Below, piece after piece: positions 1 to 7,515 of a DNA stretch of 17,499 nt. The notes below the pieces were generated by a model. The model had not been told where the DNA came from. It made no database searches and saw only the letters and a list, made by a program, of their open reading frames with translations. Position numbers and translations under genes: made by a program. Position 1 is the first letter of the stretch. Every line of letters begins with the position of its first letter. The DNA is from Deltaproteobacteria bacterium (GTDB lineage: Bacteria > Desulfobacterota > Desulfobacteria > Desulfobacterales > Desulfatirhabdiaceae): NCBI GenBank assembly GCA_021778975.1, contig JAJYBO010000033.1, forward strand, positions 1-17,499. Direction: 5' to 3'.

Positions 1-1
1 G

Positions 2-709
2 ATCAACAAGGTTTCTCTGTCCAAACAGTGGGCGAGGCGAACGTTTCCCTCCATCACCCTGTACAACATGGCCCAACTATACATCTATAAACACGATTAC
101 GACAAAGCGCTGTCTTTGTACGATCAATCGTTTGCCACGGATCCGAGCTATTCCATGGCGCTATACGGCAAAGCGGGGCTGCTGGCGGATCTGGGACGAT
201 GGCGGGAAGCGGAAAAACTCGCACAGGCGCTGGTTTCCAGAAAGGTGGTTCCCTGGGATGATTTGAACTTGATGGGATACATTCTCCTGAAACTGCAGCA
301 ACCGGAAACAGCGCTGACCTATTTGCGCCGCGCGGATCGGATATCGCCACAGAACCCCAAGATATACACCAATATCGGAGCCGCGATGACCCTGCTGAAA
401 CAGTATCGCCGGGCGGACTGGTTCCTGATTCAGGCCAACCGGATGGATCCGGAAAACATCGTTCCGCTGCTGTGCCTGATGGCCAATCATATTCAGGCGC
501 ACAACAAGGCGTATCTGAGCGTTGACACAGACACCCTCTTCAAATGGTTCACCCCGGACGCCATTCAGAAGGGGCTTCAGAGCCTGTCAGAAAACAAACT
601 GCCGGTTGCTGTCAGCGCCGAAACAATGTCTGACGTGATTGCGGAAAAACTTACGGAGCAGCGCAGCGCCCAGCTCCGATTGTGGAAAGATCACTCAACT
701 TCTCGATAA
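2..709 (+). CDS. TPR repeat protein, C-terminal part (5' truncated by window edge)
   Basis: The reading frame is open from base 2, so the gene starts before the window; the ATG at 68 is internal and is not chosen as a start. The visible ~235 residues are tandem 34-residue helical hairpins of tetratricopeptide type. They carry the usual small/aromatic pattern, for example YNMAQLY..DYDKALSLYDQSFATDPS, then ALYGKAGLLADLGRWREAEK, GYILLKLQQPETALTYLRRA and TNIGAAMTLLKQYRRADWF. TPR arrays are protein-binding scaffolds, and in bacteria such C-termini often follow membrane glycosyltransferase-like or secretion domains. What the missing N-terminus is cannot be seen here. The last ~70 residues leave the repeat pattern. 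It converges on the rubrerythrin-like gene, with an inverted repeat between them. The TPR call is firm; the cellular role is unknown. Confidence 0.8.
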   Translation: MNKVSLSKQWARRTFPSITLYNMAQLYIYKHDYDKALSLYDQSFATDPSYSMALYGKAGLLADLGRWREAEKLAQALVSRKVVPWDDLNLMGYILLKLQQPETALTYLRRADRISPQNPKIYTNIGAAMTLLKQYRRADWFLIQANRMDPENIVPLLCLMANHIQAHNKAYLSVDTDTLFKWFTPDAIQKGLQSLSENKLPVAVSAETMSDVIAEKLTEQRSAQLRLWKDHSTSR

Positions 710-715
710 CAACAG

Positions 716-743
716 CCGTTCGGTGCAAGACGCCGCCGAACGG
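716..743 (+). terminator. Weak hairpin after the TPR gene
   Basis: CCGTTCGG at 716-723 pairs perfectly with CCGAACGG at 736-743 (8 bp, 12-nt loop), starting 6 nt after the stop codon. No T-tract follows. It could be a weak or Rho-assisted terminator or an mRNA 3'-end stabiliser. Confidence 0.4.
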
Positions 744-780
744 TCAGTTCATGAGACATCGGTTTTAGGTGGTTTCCCGC

Positions 781-853
781 AAAGAACACCCTGTGCTGAA
801 ATGTAGGAATTTATATTCCCCCTTTGAGGGGGGAGGCGCAGGGGGTGTTCTTT
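781..853. repeat. Nested inverted repeat, probable bidirectional terminator
   Basis: The outer arms are AAAGAACACCCTGTGC (781-796) and GCGCAGGGGGTGTTCTTT (836-853). They are complementary apart from two extra G and one mismatch. An inner hairpin CCCCCT-TTG-AGGGGG lies at 818-832. The right arm ends in a run of T on the + strand. On the - strand the left arm also ends in TTCTTT. The element sits exactly between two convergent genes, which suits a two-way terminator. The C-run/TTTGA/G-run core resembles a dispersed repeat that I associate from memory with Desulfobacterales genomes. Confidence 0.6.
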
Positions 854-861
854 TTAGAGGA

Positions 862-1335
862 CTATTTCAGTGCTGTCAGCTCTTTGCTGAGAACCCGAAT
901 ATGCCCCATTTCTTCTTTGATGATGGCATCAATCCGGCTTTTGCCCAGAGACTCCGGCACGATATCCTTCATCCCGATATAAAACACGATGGAGTCTTTC
1001 TCCGCCTCGATAGCGGCTTTCAGAATTTCTTTCATGGACTTCATATCAATGGTCTTTTCAAAAAAGACACGGGTATCGGCCAGCGCCCGGAGATACAGCA
1101 CGCTTTCATGGCCAGGATCGAATACGGTCGAAGATTTCTCTTTTTCGGACAGCCCGGCGCGCATGGCCGCGTAAACCACAGCGTGCTGTTCTTCCATTTT
1201 CGATAACTCAAGCAGAAATTTTTTACACTGAGTATCCGGGATGCTGTCGGACGCTGTCTGGTAGAACTTTACACCATTGCGTTCGATCTGCTCTGCCATT
1301 TCGAGGATATCGTCTGCACTGAAATCAAAGCTCAT
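862..1335 (-). CDS. Rubrerythrin-type ferritin-like diiron protein (erythrin, no rubredoxin domain)
   Basis: This 157-residue four-helix-bundle protein has the full ferritin-like diiron pattern: IERNGVKFY with E18, MEEQH giving E48 and H51, AAIEAEKDSI with E110/E112, and EEMGH giving E142 and H145. These E, ExxH, E and ExxH positions bind two irons in rubrerythrins, which in anaerobes reduce peroxide in the cytoplasm. There is no CxxC pair, so the C-terminal rubredoxin domain of classical rubrerythrin (~190 aa) is absent and electrons must come from another carrier. The ATG at 1335 is preceded by AAGGA about 8 nt upstream. The gene stands alone, divergent from the ABC gene and convergent with the TPR gene. 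The family call is strong; peroxide detoxification is inferred. Confidence 0.88.
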   Translation of the reverse strand: MSFDFSADDILEMAEQIERNGVKFYQTASDSIPDTQCKKFLLELSKMEEQHAVVYAAMRAGLSEKEKSSTVFDPGHESVLYLRALADTRVFFEKTIDMKSMKEILKAAIEAEKDSIVFYIGMKDIVPESLGKSRIDAIIKEEMGHIRVLSKELTALK

Positions 1336-1471
1336 GAGGTGTTCCTTTCGATAAAATTTGATGATAGAATGAATTTTTCCATTTTCGATATCGTTACAGT
1401 TGACAACGGATTATAAAGATGGGAATGGAATTTGTAAAGGTTTTGCCCAAAAGATGCCATTAACTTCGATA

Positions 1472-1497
1472 TTGACGACTTCATAACGTGTCGTCAA
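1472..1497. promoter_or_regulatory. Perfect inverted repeat in divergent intergenic region, possible operator
   Basis: TTGACGAC (1472-1479) and GTCGTCAA (1490-1497) are perfect 8-nt inverted arms around a 10-nt centre. They lie 47 nt upstream of the ABC gene and in the 208-nt divergent gap shared with the rubrerythrin-like gene. The geometry suits a dimeric repressor. No regulator gene is adjacent and no T-run follows, so an operator is a little more likely than a terminator. The rest of the gap (1336-1543) is AT-rich and shows no convincing -35/-10 pair. Confidence 0.4.
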
Positions 1498-1543
1498 AAC
1501 TCGATAACTTCAATTCGTCAGACATGAAAAACAAAAATTTGCC

Positions 1544-3361
1544 ATGACATTCTCAGAATCCCCGACACCCAATACAACGCAGACCGCCTCTCACGGCACA
1601 ACGTTCAGCACCCGCAAACAGTTTATCTGGCAGGCAATTCATCTCGTCGGTCCGTACTGGAAATGTGAACGACGCAACAAAGCATGCGGCGCCACCCTGC
1701 TGCTGTTGCTGCTCACCATGGGACAGGTGGGCCTCATAGTATGGGCCAACTACTGGAATCGGGCGCTGTTCGATGCGCTCGAAGAACACTCCGTACATGG
1801 CGTGTTCTTGCAGGTGCTTGTCTTCGCACTGATCTTTGCCATCACTATCGCCGTCACGGCGGCGCATCTGATCGTCAAACGCTGGCTGATGGTTGATTGT
1901 CGCGCCTGGCTCACCGAAAAGCTGGTGGGCGCCTGGATGGAAAACGGCCGCCATTACCGGCTGATCTTCAGACCCGACAACCCGGACAATCCGGACCAGC
2001 GTATCGCCGAAGACATTCATATTGCAACGGAAAGCGCCATCACGCTGGCCCACTCGCTGATATACTCGATGATGACCATGGGGCTTTTTATCAACATCCT
2101 GTGGACGGTATCCGGCGCGGTTGTCATGCCGGGCACGCATGTTCATGTGCCGGGGTACATGGTGCCGCTGGCCTTCATTTATGCCATTGTGGGCAGCGCC
2201 ATCAGTTGGATGATCGGACGTCCGCTGGTGCGCGCAACCAATGCGCTGCAAACCGCGGAGGCAACCTTTCGTTTCGGATTGTCACGGGCGCGGGAAAATA
2301 CGGAAGCCATCGCCATCATGCGTGGGGAAAAACTGGAACGTACCGGCGCCACCACGCGTTTTTCCCAGATTATCAAAGAATGGAACCGCCAATCCCTCGC
2401 GTATATGGGGTTGGTCTCGTTTGGGGCGGGATATGGGACACTGTTGCCAGTATTTCCGATTCTGATCGCTGCGCCGCAATATATCTACGGCACCATGTCA
2501 CTCGGCGTATTGATGCAGGCGGCCCAGGCGTTTCAGCGTCTGACATCCGCACTTTCCTGGCCTGTGGACAACATCGGTGAAATGGCGCGGTGCCGGGCTT
2601 CCGCGGATCGCGTGCTGGCGCTTTACGAACACATGCAGCAATTAGACGCCGAAAATCAGGCCGCGGACGGTTCGCGTATTCTGATAGAACCATCACACCG
2701 CGGCCATCTCGTTATCGAAGACCTTTGCATCACCGAACCATCGGGACGCATTCTGCTCGATCACTTCACTGTTGACATTCGCCGCGGCGAACGGGTGCTG
2801 ATCGAAGGCGTTCCGGCAGTGACAGGAAGCCTGTTCAAGGCTATCAGCGGGCTTTGGCCCTGGGGGAAAGGCCGCATACGGCTGCCTGGCGACGGTCACC
2901 TCATGTTTGTCGCCCAGCAGCCATTTCTGCCTGAAGGTGTTTTGCGAGAAATACTGTGCTACCCACATTCGCCAGATACGTTTTCCGACGCAACCATTCG
3001 CCATGCACTCGAATGCGTGGGACTGTCATGGCTTGCCCAGCGCATTGATGAAACCGGAAACTGGGAGCAGACAATCCCGCAGCGCGGTCAGCAACGCATC
3101 GGCATTGCACGCGTCCTGATCCAGCGACCGGCCTGGATTTTCATGGAAGAGGCCACCGACACCTTCGATCCCAAAGGCGAACGGCTGATACTCGAAATGT
3201 TGTGTCGTGAGCTGCCCAACGCCTCGCTGCTCAACATCAGTTTTCGCCCGGGTCTCAGACGGCTGTATCACCGGACGCTGGTGCTGAGTCGAACGCATGA
3301 AGCCAAAGAGATATCCAACGGACGGCACAACAATCACACCAGTTCCACCAGCGCGCATTAA
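1544..3361 (+). CDS. YddA/SbmA-BacA-type ABC transporter (permease + ATPase fusion) with degenerate ATPase domain
   Basis: This 605-residue protein has about five to six hydrophobic segments (roughly residues 48-70, 87-111, 167-190, 203-224 and 286-316). The signature NPDQRIAEDI at 149-158 is shared by SbmA/BacA, YddA and peroxisomal ABCD half-transporters. A C-terminal ABC ATPase domain (~388-585) keeps the family's SGLWPWG and Q-loop VAQQPFLPEG. Its catalytic motifs are broken. The Walker A position reads GVPAVTGS (422-429), without GKS/T. The signature position reads IPQRGQQR (511-518) instead of LS.GEQQR. Walker B ends FMEE instead of FLDE, and the H-loop region reads ISFRPG without His. 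Family members move peptides or fatty acyl substrates across the inner membrane. This copy may work without ATP hydrolysis, as SbmA/BacA do, or may be inactive. The frame is intact. No clear Shine-Dalgarno precedes the ATG. Confidence 0.85.
   Translation: MTFSESPTPNTTQTASHGTTFSTRKQFIWQAIHLVGPYWKCERRNKACGATLLLLLLTMGQVGLIVWANYWNRALFDALEEHSVHGVFLQVLVFALIFAITIAVTAAHLIVKRWLMVDCRAWLTEKLVGAWMENGRHYRLIFRPDNPDNPDQRIAEDIHIATESAITLAHSLIYSMMTMGLFINILWTVSGAVVMPGTHVHVPGYMVPLAFIYAIVGSAISWMIGRPLVRATNALQTAEATFRFGLSRARENTEAIAIMRGEKLERTGATTRFSQIIKEWNRQSLAYMGLVSFGAGYGTLLPVFPILIAAPQYIYGTMSLGVLMQAAQAFQRLTSALSWPVDNIGEMARCRASADRVLALYEHMQQLDAENQAADGSRILIEPSHRGHLVIEDLCITEPSGRILLDHFTVDIRRGERVLIEGVPAVTGSLFKAISGLWPWGKGRIRLPGDGHLMFVAQQPFLPEGVLREILCYPHSPDTFSDATIRHALECVGLSWLAQRIDETGNWEQTIPQRGQQRIGIARVLIQRPAWIFMEEATDTFDPKGERLILEMLCRELPNASLLNISFRPGLRRLYHRTLVLSRTHEAKEISNGRHNNHTSSTSAH
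3358..3361. other. Shared TTAA stop palindrome of two convergent genes
   Basis: The palindrome TTAA supplies the TAA stop of the ABC gene (+, 3359-3361) and the TAA stop of the GH5 gene (-, 3358-3360). The two coding regions overlap tail to tail by 4 nt, leaving no room for an intergenic terminator. Confidence 0.9.
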
Positions 3362-4476
3362 AACCGCTTCGGCAGCCAGCCTCTCTCGACGCATTCTCGG
3401 AAACACCATTCCGGAGTGGTCTCGGTGCGGTAGCTCCAGAAAAACCAGCCGTGATGATGCTCGAAGGCCAGAAGCTGCGCGGCCGCGTAAGCACGATACG
3501 CAACATTCTGCTGAAACGTATTCATACCTTTGAGCGCATGATCGAACGGCCCTTCGGCCCACAGGGACACAACTTCCAGATCGAGTCCCAAACTCCATTC
3601 GCCAACAATCGTGGGAAGGCCCAGCTCCCGCCGGATATCTCCGGCTTCCTGTCGCCACTGATGTCCGGCTTTGTCCATATGACCATAAATGTCCATTTCG
3701 ATTTCCGCCCGGTCGAAGCACTGATAGCGGTGAATATCGTAAATGACGTTCTGGTATTGCGGCGGCTGCATGAAGCCCAGGTACTCGCGATGTGAACGAA
3801 AACCATCGTGAAAAATGACCGCCGCACGCTCCGGCGGACAATGCGCCCGGATGGCATCATAAGCGCGCAGGTAATACGCCTTGAGGATATCTGTGGGAAC
3901 ATCCCAGCGCGGCTCGTTGAGCAGTTGAATGCCAAAAAGCGCCGATGCAGAACGATAGCGTTCGGCAAGCCGTCCCAGCACATCAACCGAGTACGCGATA
4001 TACGCCTCGCTGGTGTGCCATTCGATAACGTCTTTGATGCCGCCGTTATCGAAACCATTCTGACAACCCGGAGCGGCATGGAGATCGAGTATGATACGAA
4101 TATCCAATTCCGCCGCCCATTCGAAAGCGCGATCCAGCACCTCTATGCCGCCTTCGACAAACGGATAGGGATTATCGCCATATTTGCTGTGATACGGATA
4201 CGGCGGCCCGAAAATCCAGTGGCCGAACGGAATCCGCACGGTATTGATGCCCGCACGGGCAAGCCATACGAAGTCATCACGCGTGACGAAGTTTTCCCAG
4301 TGGGCGCGCAGCCGCGGGGCCGCATCGCTGCCCAATTCCGCACACCAAGTGGTTTCATCCGTCGCCGCGAGACCATTGAACAGGCTCGGCGCCATCCACT
4401 TTTCCAGCAACAGCCAGCTTCCGAGATTGACGCCGTGGAGGCGGGCAGATAAATTTGACGCATTGGCACTCGACAT
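3358..4476 (-). CDS. Glycoside hydrolase family 5, exo-beta-1,3-glucanase-like, no signal peptide
   Basis: This is a TIM-barrel hydrolase of 372 residues. It opens with HGVNLGSWLLLEKWM, typical of the GH5 exo-1,3-glucanase group. The acid/base Glu lies in LLNEPRWD (E188) and the nucleophile Glu in IVGEWSLG (E293), and DIHRYQCF supplies the conserved His. Both catalytic residues and the late FFWSYRTE motif are present, so an active beta-glucan or glucoside hydrolase is likely. The N-terminus goes straight into the barrel with no signal peptide or membrane anchor, so the enzyme appears cytoplasmic, which is unusual for a polysaccharidase. A TTG two codons upstream (4482) is open, but GAGAGG at 4483-4488 sits 6 nt before the ATG at 4476, which decides the start. 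It is last in the minus-strand run, 90 nt after the lipase gene. Substrate is inferred. Confidence 0.85.
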   Translation of the reverse strand: MSSANASNLSARLHGVNLGSWLLLEKWMAPSLFNGLAATDETTWCAELGSDAAPRLRAHWENFVTRDDFVWLARAGINTVRIPFGHWIFGPPYPYHSKYGDNPYPFVEGGIEVLDRAFEWAAELDIRIILDLHAAPGCQNGFDNGGIKDVIEWHTSEAYIAYSVDVLGRLAERYRSASALFGIQLLNEPRWDVPTDILKAYYLRAYDAIRAHCPPERAAVIFHDGFRSHREYLGFMQPPQYQNVIYDIHRYQCFDRAEIEMDIYGHMDKAGHQWRQEAGDIRRELGLPTIVGEWSLGLDLEVVSLWAEGPFDHALKGMNTFQQNVAYRAYAAAQLLAFEHHHGWFFWSYRTETTPEWCFRECVERGWLPKRF

Positions 4477-4482
4477 ATCCAA

Positions 4483-4488
4483 CCTCTC
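4483..4488 (-). promoter_or_regulatory. Ribosome binding site fixing the GH5 start
   Basis: GAGAGG on the minus strand lies 6 nt before the ATG at 4476 and directly abuts the alternative TTG at 4482, which it could not serve. Confidence 0.65.
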
Positions 4489-4566
4489 GCAATCCCACCG
4501 GCATGGAGTTGACCGCCCGCAGGTTCCGCCGATGGACAGGAGCCTGCCGGGAACAGATGACGAATC

Positions 4567-5646
4567 TCACCGCGATGCAAACATCGGAACAACCTTTCGG
4601 CGGATACGGCCACTCGATACCGCTTCCATAAACGCATCGGCCAGAACCTGTCCGGCATTGACCGTTTGCTTCCAGTAGTCGAACCGCTGGGTGTCAGCCC
4701 CCTCGAATTTGTAGAAATCATTCCGGTCGGGAATTTTATGATAAGGGAGTTTTTCGACAAAGCGCCGCGAGGGCGCAACCATCAGCACATTTTCCATATG
4801 GCTTTCGGATGGAACACGCCATTTCAGGGGCTTGTCGAGCCATCCGGGAATGACTCTATCTACATAATGTGGAAACAGCGTCAGCCCGTCGTCGTTATTC
4901 GAAAAAGAGATATCCAGATGATAGTCAATCACACCGCCATCGCGATAGACCCCCGCAGGAGCGCCCGCGATATCCCGAACGCCGGACATAACCAGCGGAA
5001 TGGATCCGGACGCCAGCAGCCCCGCGGCCAAATTTCTGGCAGTCAGCGGAACGTGGTGAATATCGAATCCCTTCAGATCATAAAATGGAGGAATATCCCG
5101 CGGATCATGAAAAAGCGCCCGTTCAAAAGAAAATTTCAGCGTCGAACGGCTCGCGAGATTGGCTAAAGCGACCGCCAGCAAAGAAAGCGTCAGAAGCGGC
5201 CTGTTATCGCTGGCCAGAAGCCCTTTGCTGCGGACCGTCATGAAATTCAGCCTCAGAAACGGATGCTGAAAAATGTCCTCGATACTCCGGGGGGTCAGCA
5301 CCGCCCGCTGAATCCGGAGGCTTTCTCGTGTAACCGCTTCTGGAGAAGGCTTTCCGACATAAGTCTGGTGGATATATGCGGTTTCAAAATTCGCCAGCGA
5401 TGTCAGAGGATCCGACATGCACTGACACGCAAAACGCCATGCGCCAATGGATGATCCCATCAGAAACAACGGCTTTTGCCTGCCTTTGAACCACTGTGAA
5501 AACAAAACCCTGTCCAGATGGCGCAGCACCAGCCATTTAGGGCCTCCGGCGGCGCCCGCCACGGTTGTGATCCGATCCGGCGTCAGCCCGCCGTCGCGGA
5601 TGATTTCAAGCGCTTTTTTCCCTGCGCGAAAAACGATATCCTCCAT
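4567..5646 (-). CDS. Patatin-like phospholipase/acyl hydrolase
   Basis: This 359-residue protein carries the patatin Ser-Asp dyad. The oxyanion-hole glycine segment is GAAGGPKW (31-38), the nucleophile elbow is GSSIG (64-68, Ser66) with a following AWR, and the catalytic Asp is in YRDGG (D236). The ASGSIPLVM segment (212-220) is also typical. Such enzymes hydrolyse acyl esters of phospholipids, storage lipids or related acyl substrates. No signal peptide is seen, so a cytoplasmic or membrane-associated site is expected. The ATG at 5646 overlaps the TGA of the upstream dehydrogenase by one base (TGATG), with GAAGG just upstream inside that gene. The two are therefore translationally coupled and probably serve one lipid or acyl pathway. 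The substrate is unknown. Confidence 0.85.
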   Translation of the reverse strand: MEDIVFRAGKKALEIIRDGGLTPDRITTVAGAAGGPKWLVLRHLDRVLFSQWFKGRQKPLFLMGSSIGAWRFACQCMSDPLTSLANFETAYIHQTYVGKPSPEAVTRESLRIQRAVLTPRSIEDIFQHPFLRLNFMTVRSKGLLASDNRPLLTLSLLAVALANLASRSTLKFSFERALFHDPRDIPPFYDLKGFDIHHVPLTARNLAAGLLASGSIPLVMSGVRDIAGAPAGVYRDGGVIDYHLDISFSNNDDGLTLFPHYVDRVIPGWLDKPLKWRVPSESHMENVLMVAPSRRFVEKLPYHKIPDRNDFYKFEGADTQRFDYWKQTVNAGQVLADAFMEAVSSGRIRRKVVPMFASR

Positions 5647-6593
5647 CAGGACGCCTTCAGATTGATTTCAGCAGATACTTCAGGCGCAATACGACCTTCC
5701 AGAAATCCTGATTCCATAAAAGCCGGTTTGGGATAACGGTAAAAGCCCTGACCGGTTTTGATCCCCAGCCTGCCTGCCGCCACATACCGTTTCATGAAAG
5801 CAGCATTGTTCAGCGCCAGAGGGTCTTTTCGCTTTTGCGCCCAATAATCCGTGACCTTCCACACCGTATCCAGGCCGATGCTGTCCATAATGCCAAACGG
5901 CCCGCTGGGGGTGTGCATAATCCCCATCCATGCCCGGTCAACGTCTTCCACGGAGGCCACCGCATTGGAGGCCAGCGCCTGAGCCGCCCGCAGCAGTTCC
6001 GTCAGCATGGCGTTAAACACATAGCCGATATTTTCTTTTTGCAGCAGAATGGCAATCTGTCCGATCCGCTCCGCAAACGCCTGAATGGTTGCGACCGTTT
6101 CGGGAGAAGTTCCGGGATGCGGCATGATATCCACCACCTGGGTCACCTGAATGTCGTGAAAGTGAAACGCCGCGAATCTGTCCGGTCTGCCGGTGGCTTC
6201 CGCGAACATGGACGGCATCAGCGTGGAGGTATTGGTGGTAAAAATTGTATGGGAAGGACAAAGTTCATTGAACTGTGCAAAAACCCGCGCCTTCAACTCC
6301 GGATCTTCAGGTACGGATTCACTTATAAAATCCGCATTTTTAGCGGCATCCGCCGGATCGCTGGTGCAGCGGATGCGTCCGACAGCGGCCTGTGCGGCTT
6401 CGGAACTCAGTCGTCCGTGTTTTACAAATGCGTCTGACAGATGGACAATGCGTTTCATCGCGTTGTCCAGATATTTTGTTTCAACATCGTACAATGTCAC
6501 GTTATAGCCGCTCATGGCGCACTGGAAGCCGATCTGCTGGCCCATGGCGCCCGCACCGACAATGAGTACATTAGAAATTTCATCAATATTCAA
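5646..6593 (-). CDS. 3-hydroxyacyl-CoA dehydrogenase-like NAD-dependent oxidoreductase
   Basis: This 315-residue protein starts with an NAD-binding Rossmann fold (VLIVGAGAMGQQIGFQCAMSG, GxGxxG at 13-18). The 3HCDH pattern NTSTL follows at 121-125, with His144 of FHFHD in the place of the catalytic His in HFFNP. The C-terminal helical domain contains NAMLTELLRAAQALA and ends GIKTGQGFYRYP. Family members oxidise (S)-3-hydroxyacyl-CoA with NAD+ in beta-oxidation or butanoyl-CoA metabolism. The Phe-Asn-Pro after the His is replaced by His-Asp-Ile, so the substrate may differ. The start is taken as TTG at 6593 because AAGGAG lies 8 nt upstream and the fold begins there. A 112-codon upstream extension only overlaps rfbD in another frame and looks non-coding. 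It lies 43 nt after rfbD and is coupled to the patatin-like gene. Confidence 0.82.
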   Translation of the reverse strand: MNIDEISNVLIVGAGAMGQQIGFQCAMSGYNVTLYDVETKYLDNAMKRIVHLSDAFVKHGRLSSEAAQAAVGRIRCTSDPADAAKNADFISESVPEDPELKARVFAQFNELCPSHTIFTTNTSTLMPSMFAEATGRPDRFAAFHFHDIQVTQVVDIMPHPGTSPETVATIQAFAERIGQIAILLQKENIGYVFNAMLTELLRAAQALASNAVASVEDVDRAWMGIMHTPSGPFGIMDSIGLDTVWKVTDYWAQKRKDPLALNNAAFMKRYVAAGRLGIKTGQGFYRYPKPAFMESGFLEGRIAPEVSAEINLKAS

Positions 6594-6601
6594 TCTGATA
6601 T

Positions 6602-6607
6602 CTCCTT
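6602..6607 (-). promoter_or_regulatory. Ribosome binding site deciding a TTG start
   Basis: AAGGAG on the minus strand, 8 nt before the TTG at 6593, is the only good Shine-Dalgarno near the start of the dehydrogenase fold. No ATG lies in frame between it and the Rossmann motif. Confidence 0.7.
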
Positions 6608-6636
6608 GAATTGCATACAAATTCAATAGCGCGTCA

Positions 6637-7515
6637 TCATTCAAAAATCTGAACGATGGTCTTTTCGAGACTTTCCCGCCAGGGTTTTGGATTAACGCCA
6701 AATTCCGCCCGGATTTTCGCGCAGTCGAGGGCAGAGTAAACGGGACGCTTTGCAGGCGTCGGGTACTGTTCGGTTGTGATGGGTTCGACATGCGATGTTT
6801 TAAGCGGAATCTTCTTCCCGGCAATGTCCAGAATCGCCTGGGCAAATTCATGCCATGAGAGGACACCCTCTCCGCAATAGTGATATCTCCCCCAGGCGAT
6901 TTCACTTTTGTCGCGGATATGCGCGGCAACGGTCAGGATGGCGTCCGCCAGATCCGCCGCACAGGTGGGGCACCCCCACTGGTCCGCCACGACCCGAACA
7001 CTGTCTCTTTCCGCGCCGAGTCTGAGAATGGTGCGTACGAAATTGGCGCCATGCAGTGCGTAAAGCCAGGAAGTTCTGATGATGACATGACGGGACAGCG
7101 TTTTTTCCACCACCGCTTCACCGACTGCTTTGCTCCGGCCATAAACACTGAGCGGGGCCACCGGATCACTTTCACGGTAGGGTTTCTTCTGGTTTCCATC
7201 AAATACGAAATCGGTTGAAATATGGATCAAAGGAATCTGTTCTTCACAGCAGACATGTGCCAGCACCGCCGGCCCCACGCTGTTGACATTGAAGGCGTCC
7301 ATGATATGAGATTCCGCCATATCCACCTGGGTAAACGCCGCGCAGTTGATCACAAGAGAGGCCCGCGACGTTTTGACGGCTGTTCGAATATGATCCGGAG
7401 ATGTGATATCCACTTCCGGCAGATCAACGGGGAACGGTGAAAAACCTCTGTCCGGACTCTGGCGCATCAACTCTCCGCCCAGTTGACCTTTGGCGCCGGT
7501 AATCAGTAGATTCAT
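6637..7515 (-). CDS. rfbD: dTDP-4-dehydrorhamnose reductase
   Basis: This 292-residue extended short-chain dehydrogenase, of normal length for RfbD/RmlD, reduces dTDP-4-keto-L-rhamnose to dTDP-L-rhamnose, the donor for O-antigen and other surface glycans. It has the NAD(P)-binding motif GAKGQLG (7-13), the family signature STDFVFDG (100-107), the catalytic pair Y125/K129 in SVYGRSK, and RTSWLYA and ADQWGCPT further on. Its ATG at 7515 overlaps the rfbC stop (ATGA, 4 nt), and AGGAGGT lies 6 nt upstream. The synthase and dehydratase partners rfbA and rfbB are not in the window, so they must lie elsewhere. Confidence 0.95.
   Translation of the reverse strand: MNLLITGAKGQLGGELMRQSPDRGFSPFPVDLPEVDITSPDHIRTAVKTSRASLVINCAAFTQVDMAESHIMDAFNVNSVGPAVLAHVCCEEQIPLIHISTDFVFDGNQKKPYRESDPVAPLSVYGRSKAVGEAVVEKTLSRHVIIRTSWLYALHGANFVRTILRLGAERDSVRVVADQWGCPTCAADLADAILTVAAHIRDKSEIAWGRYHYCGEGVLSWHEFAQAILDIAGKKIPLKTSHVEPITTEQYPTPAKRPVYSALDCAKIRAEFGVNPKPWRESLEKTIVQIFE

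Noticed and set aside
1400..1417. TTGACA and TATAAA in the rubrerythrin/ABC gap as a promoter
   Set aside because: The spacing is only 6 nt, too short for a -35/-10 pair.
1461..1512. loxP/dif-like recombination site suggested by repeated ATAACTTC-type words
   Set aside because: The arms do not form a recombinase-type palindrome with a short core, and no recombinase gene is near.
3026..3841. 271-codon minus-strand frame spanning the ABC/GH5 junction
   Set aside because: It overlaps two recognisable genes in other frames and its translation is low-complexity and domain-free.
6594..6929. N-terminal extension of the 3HCDH-like protein
   Set aside because: It overlaps the 3' end of rfbD in another frame, has no family similarity, and AAGGAG marks the TTG at 6593.
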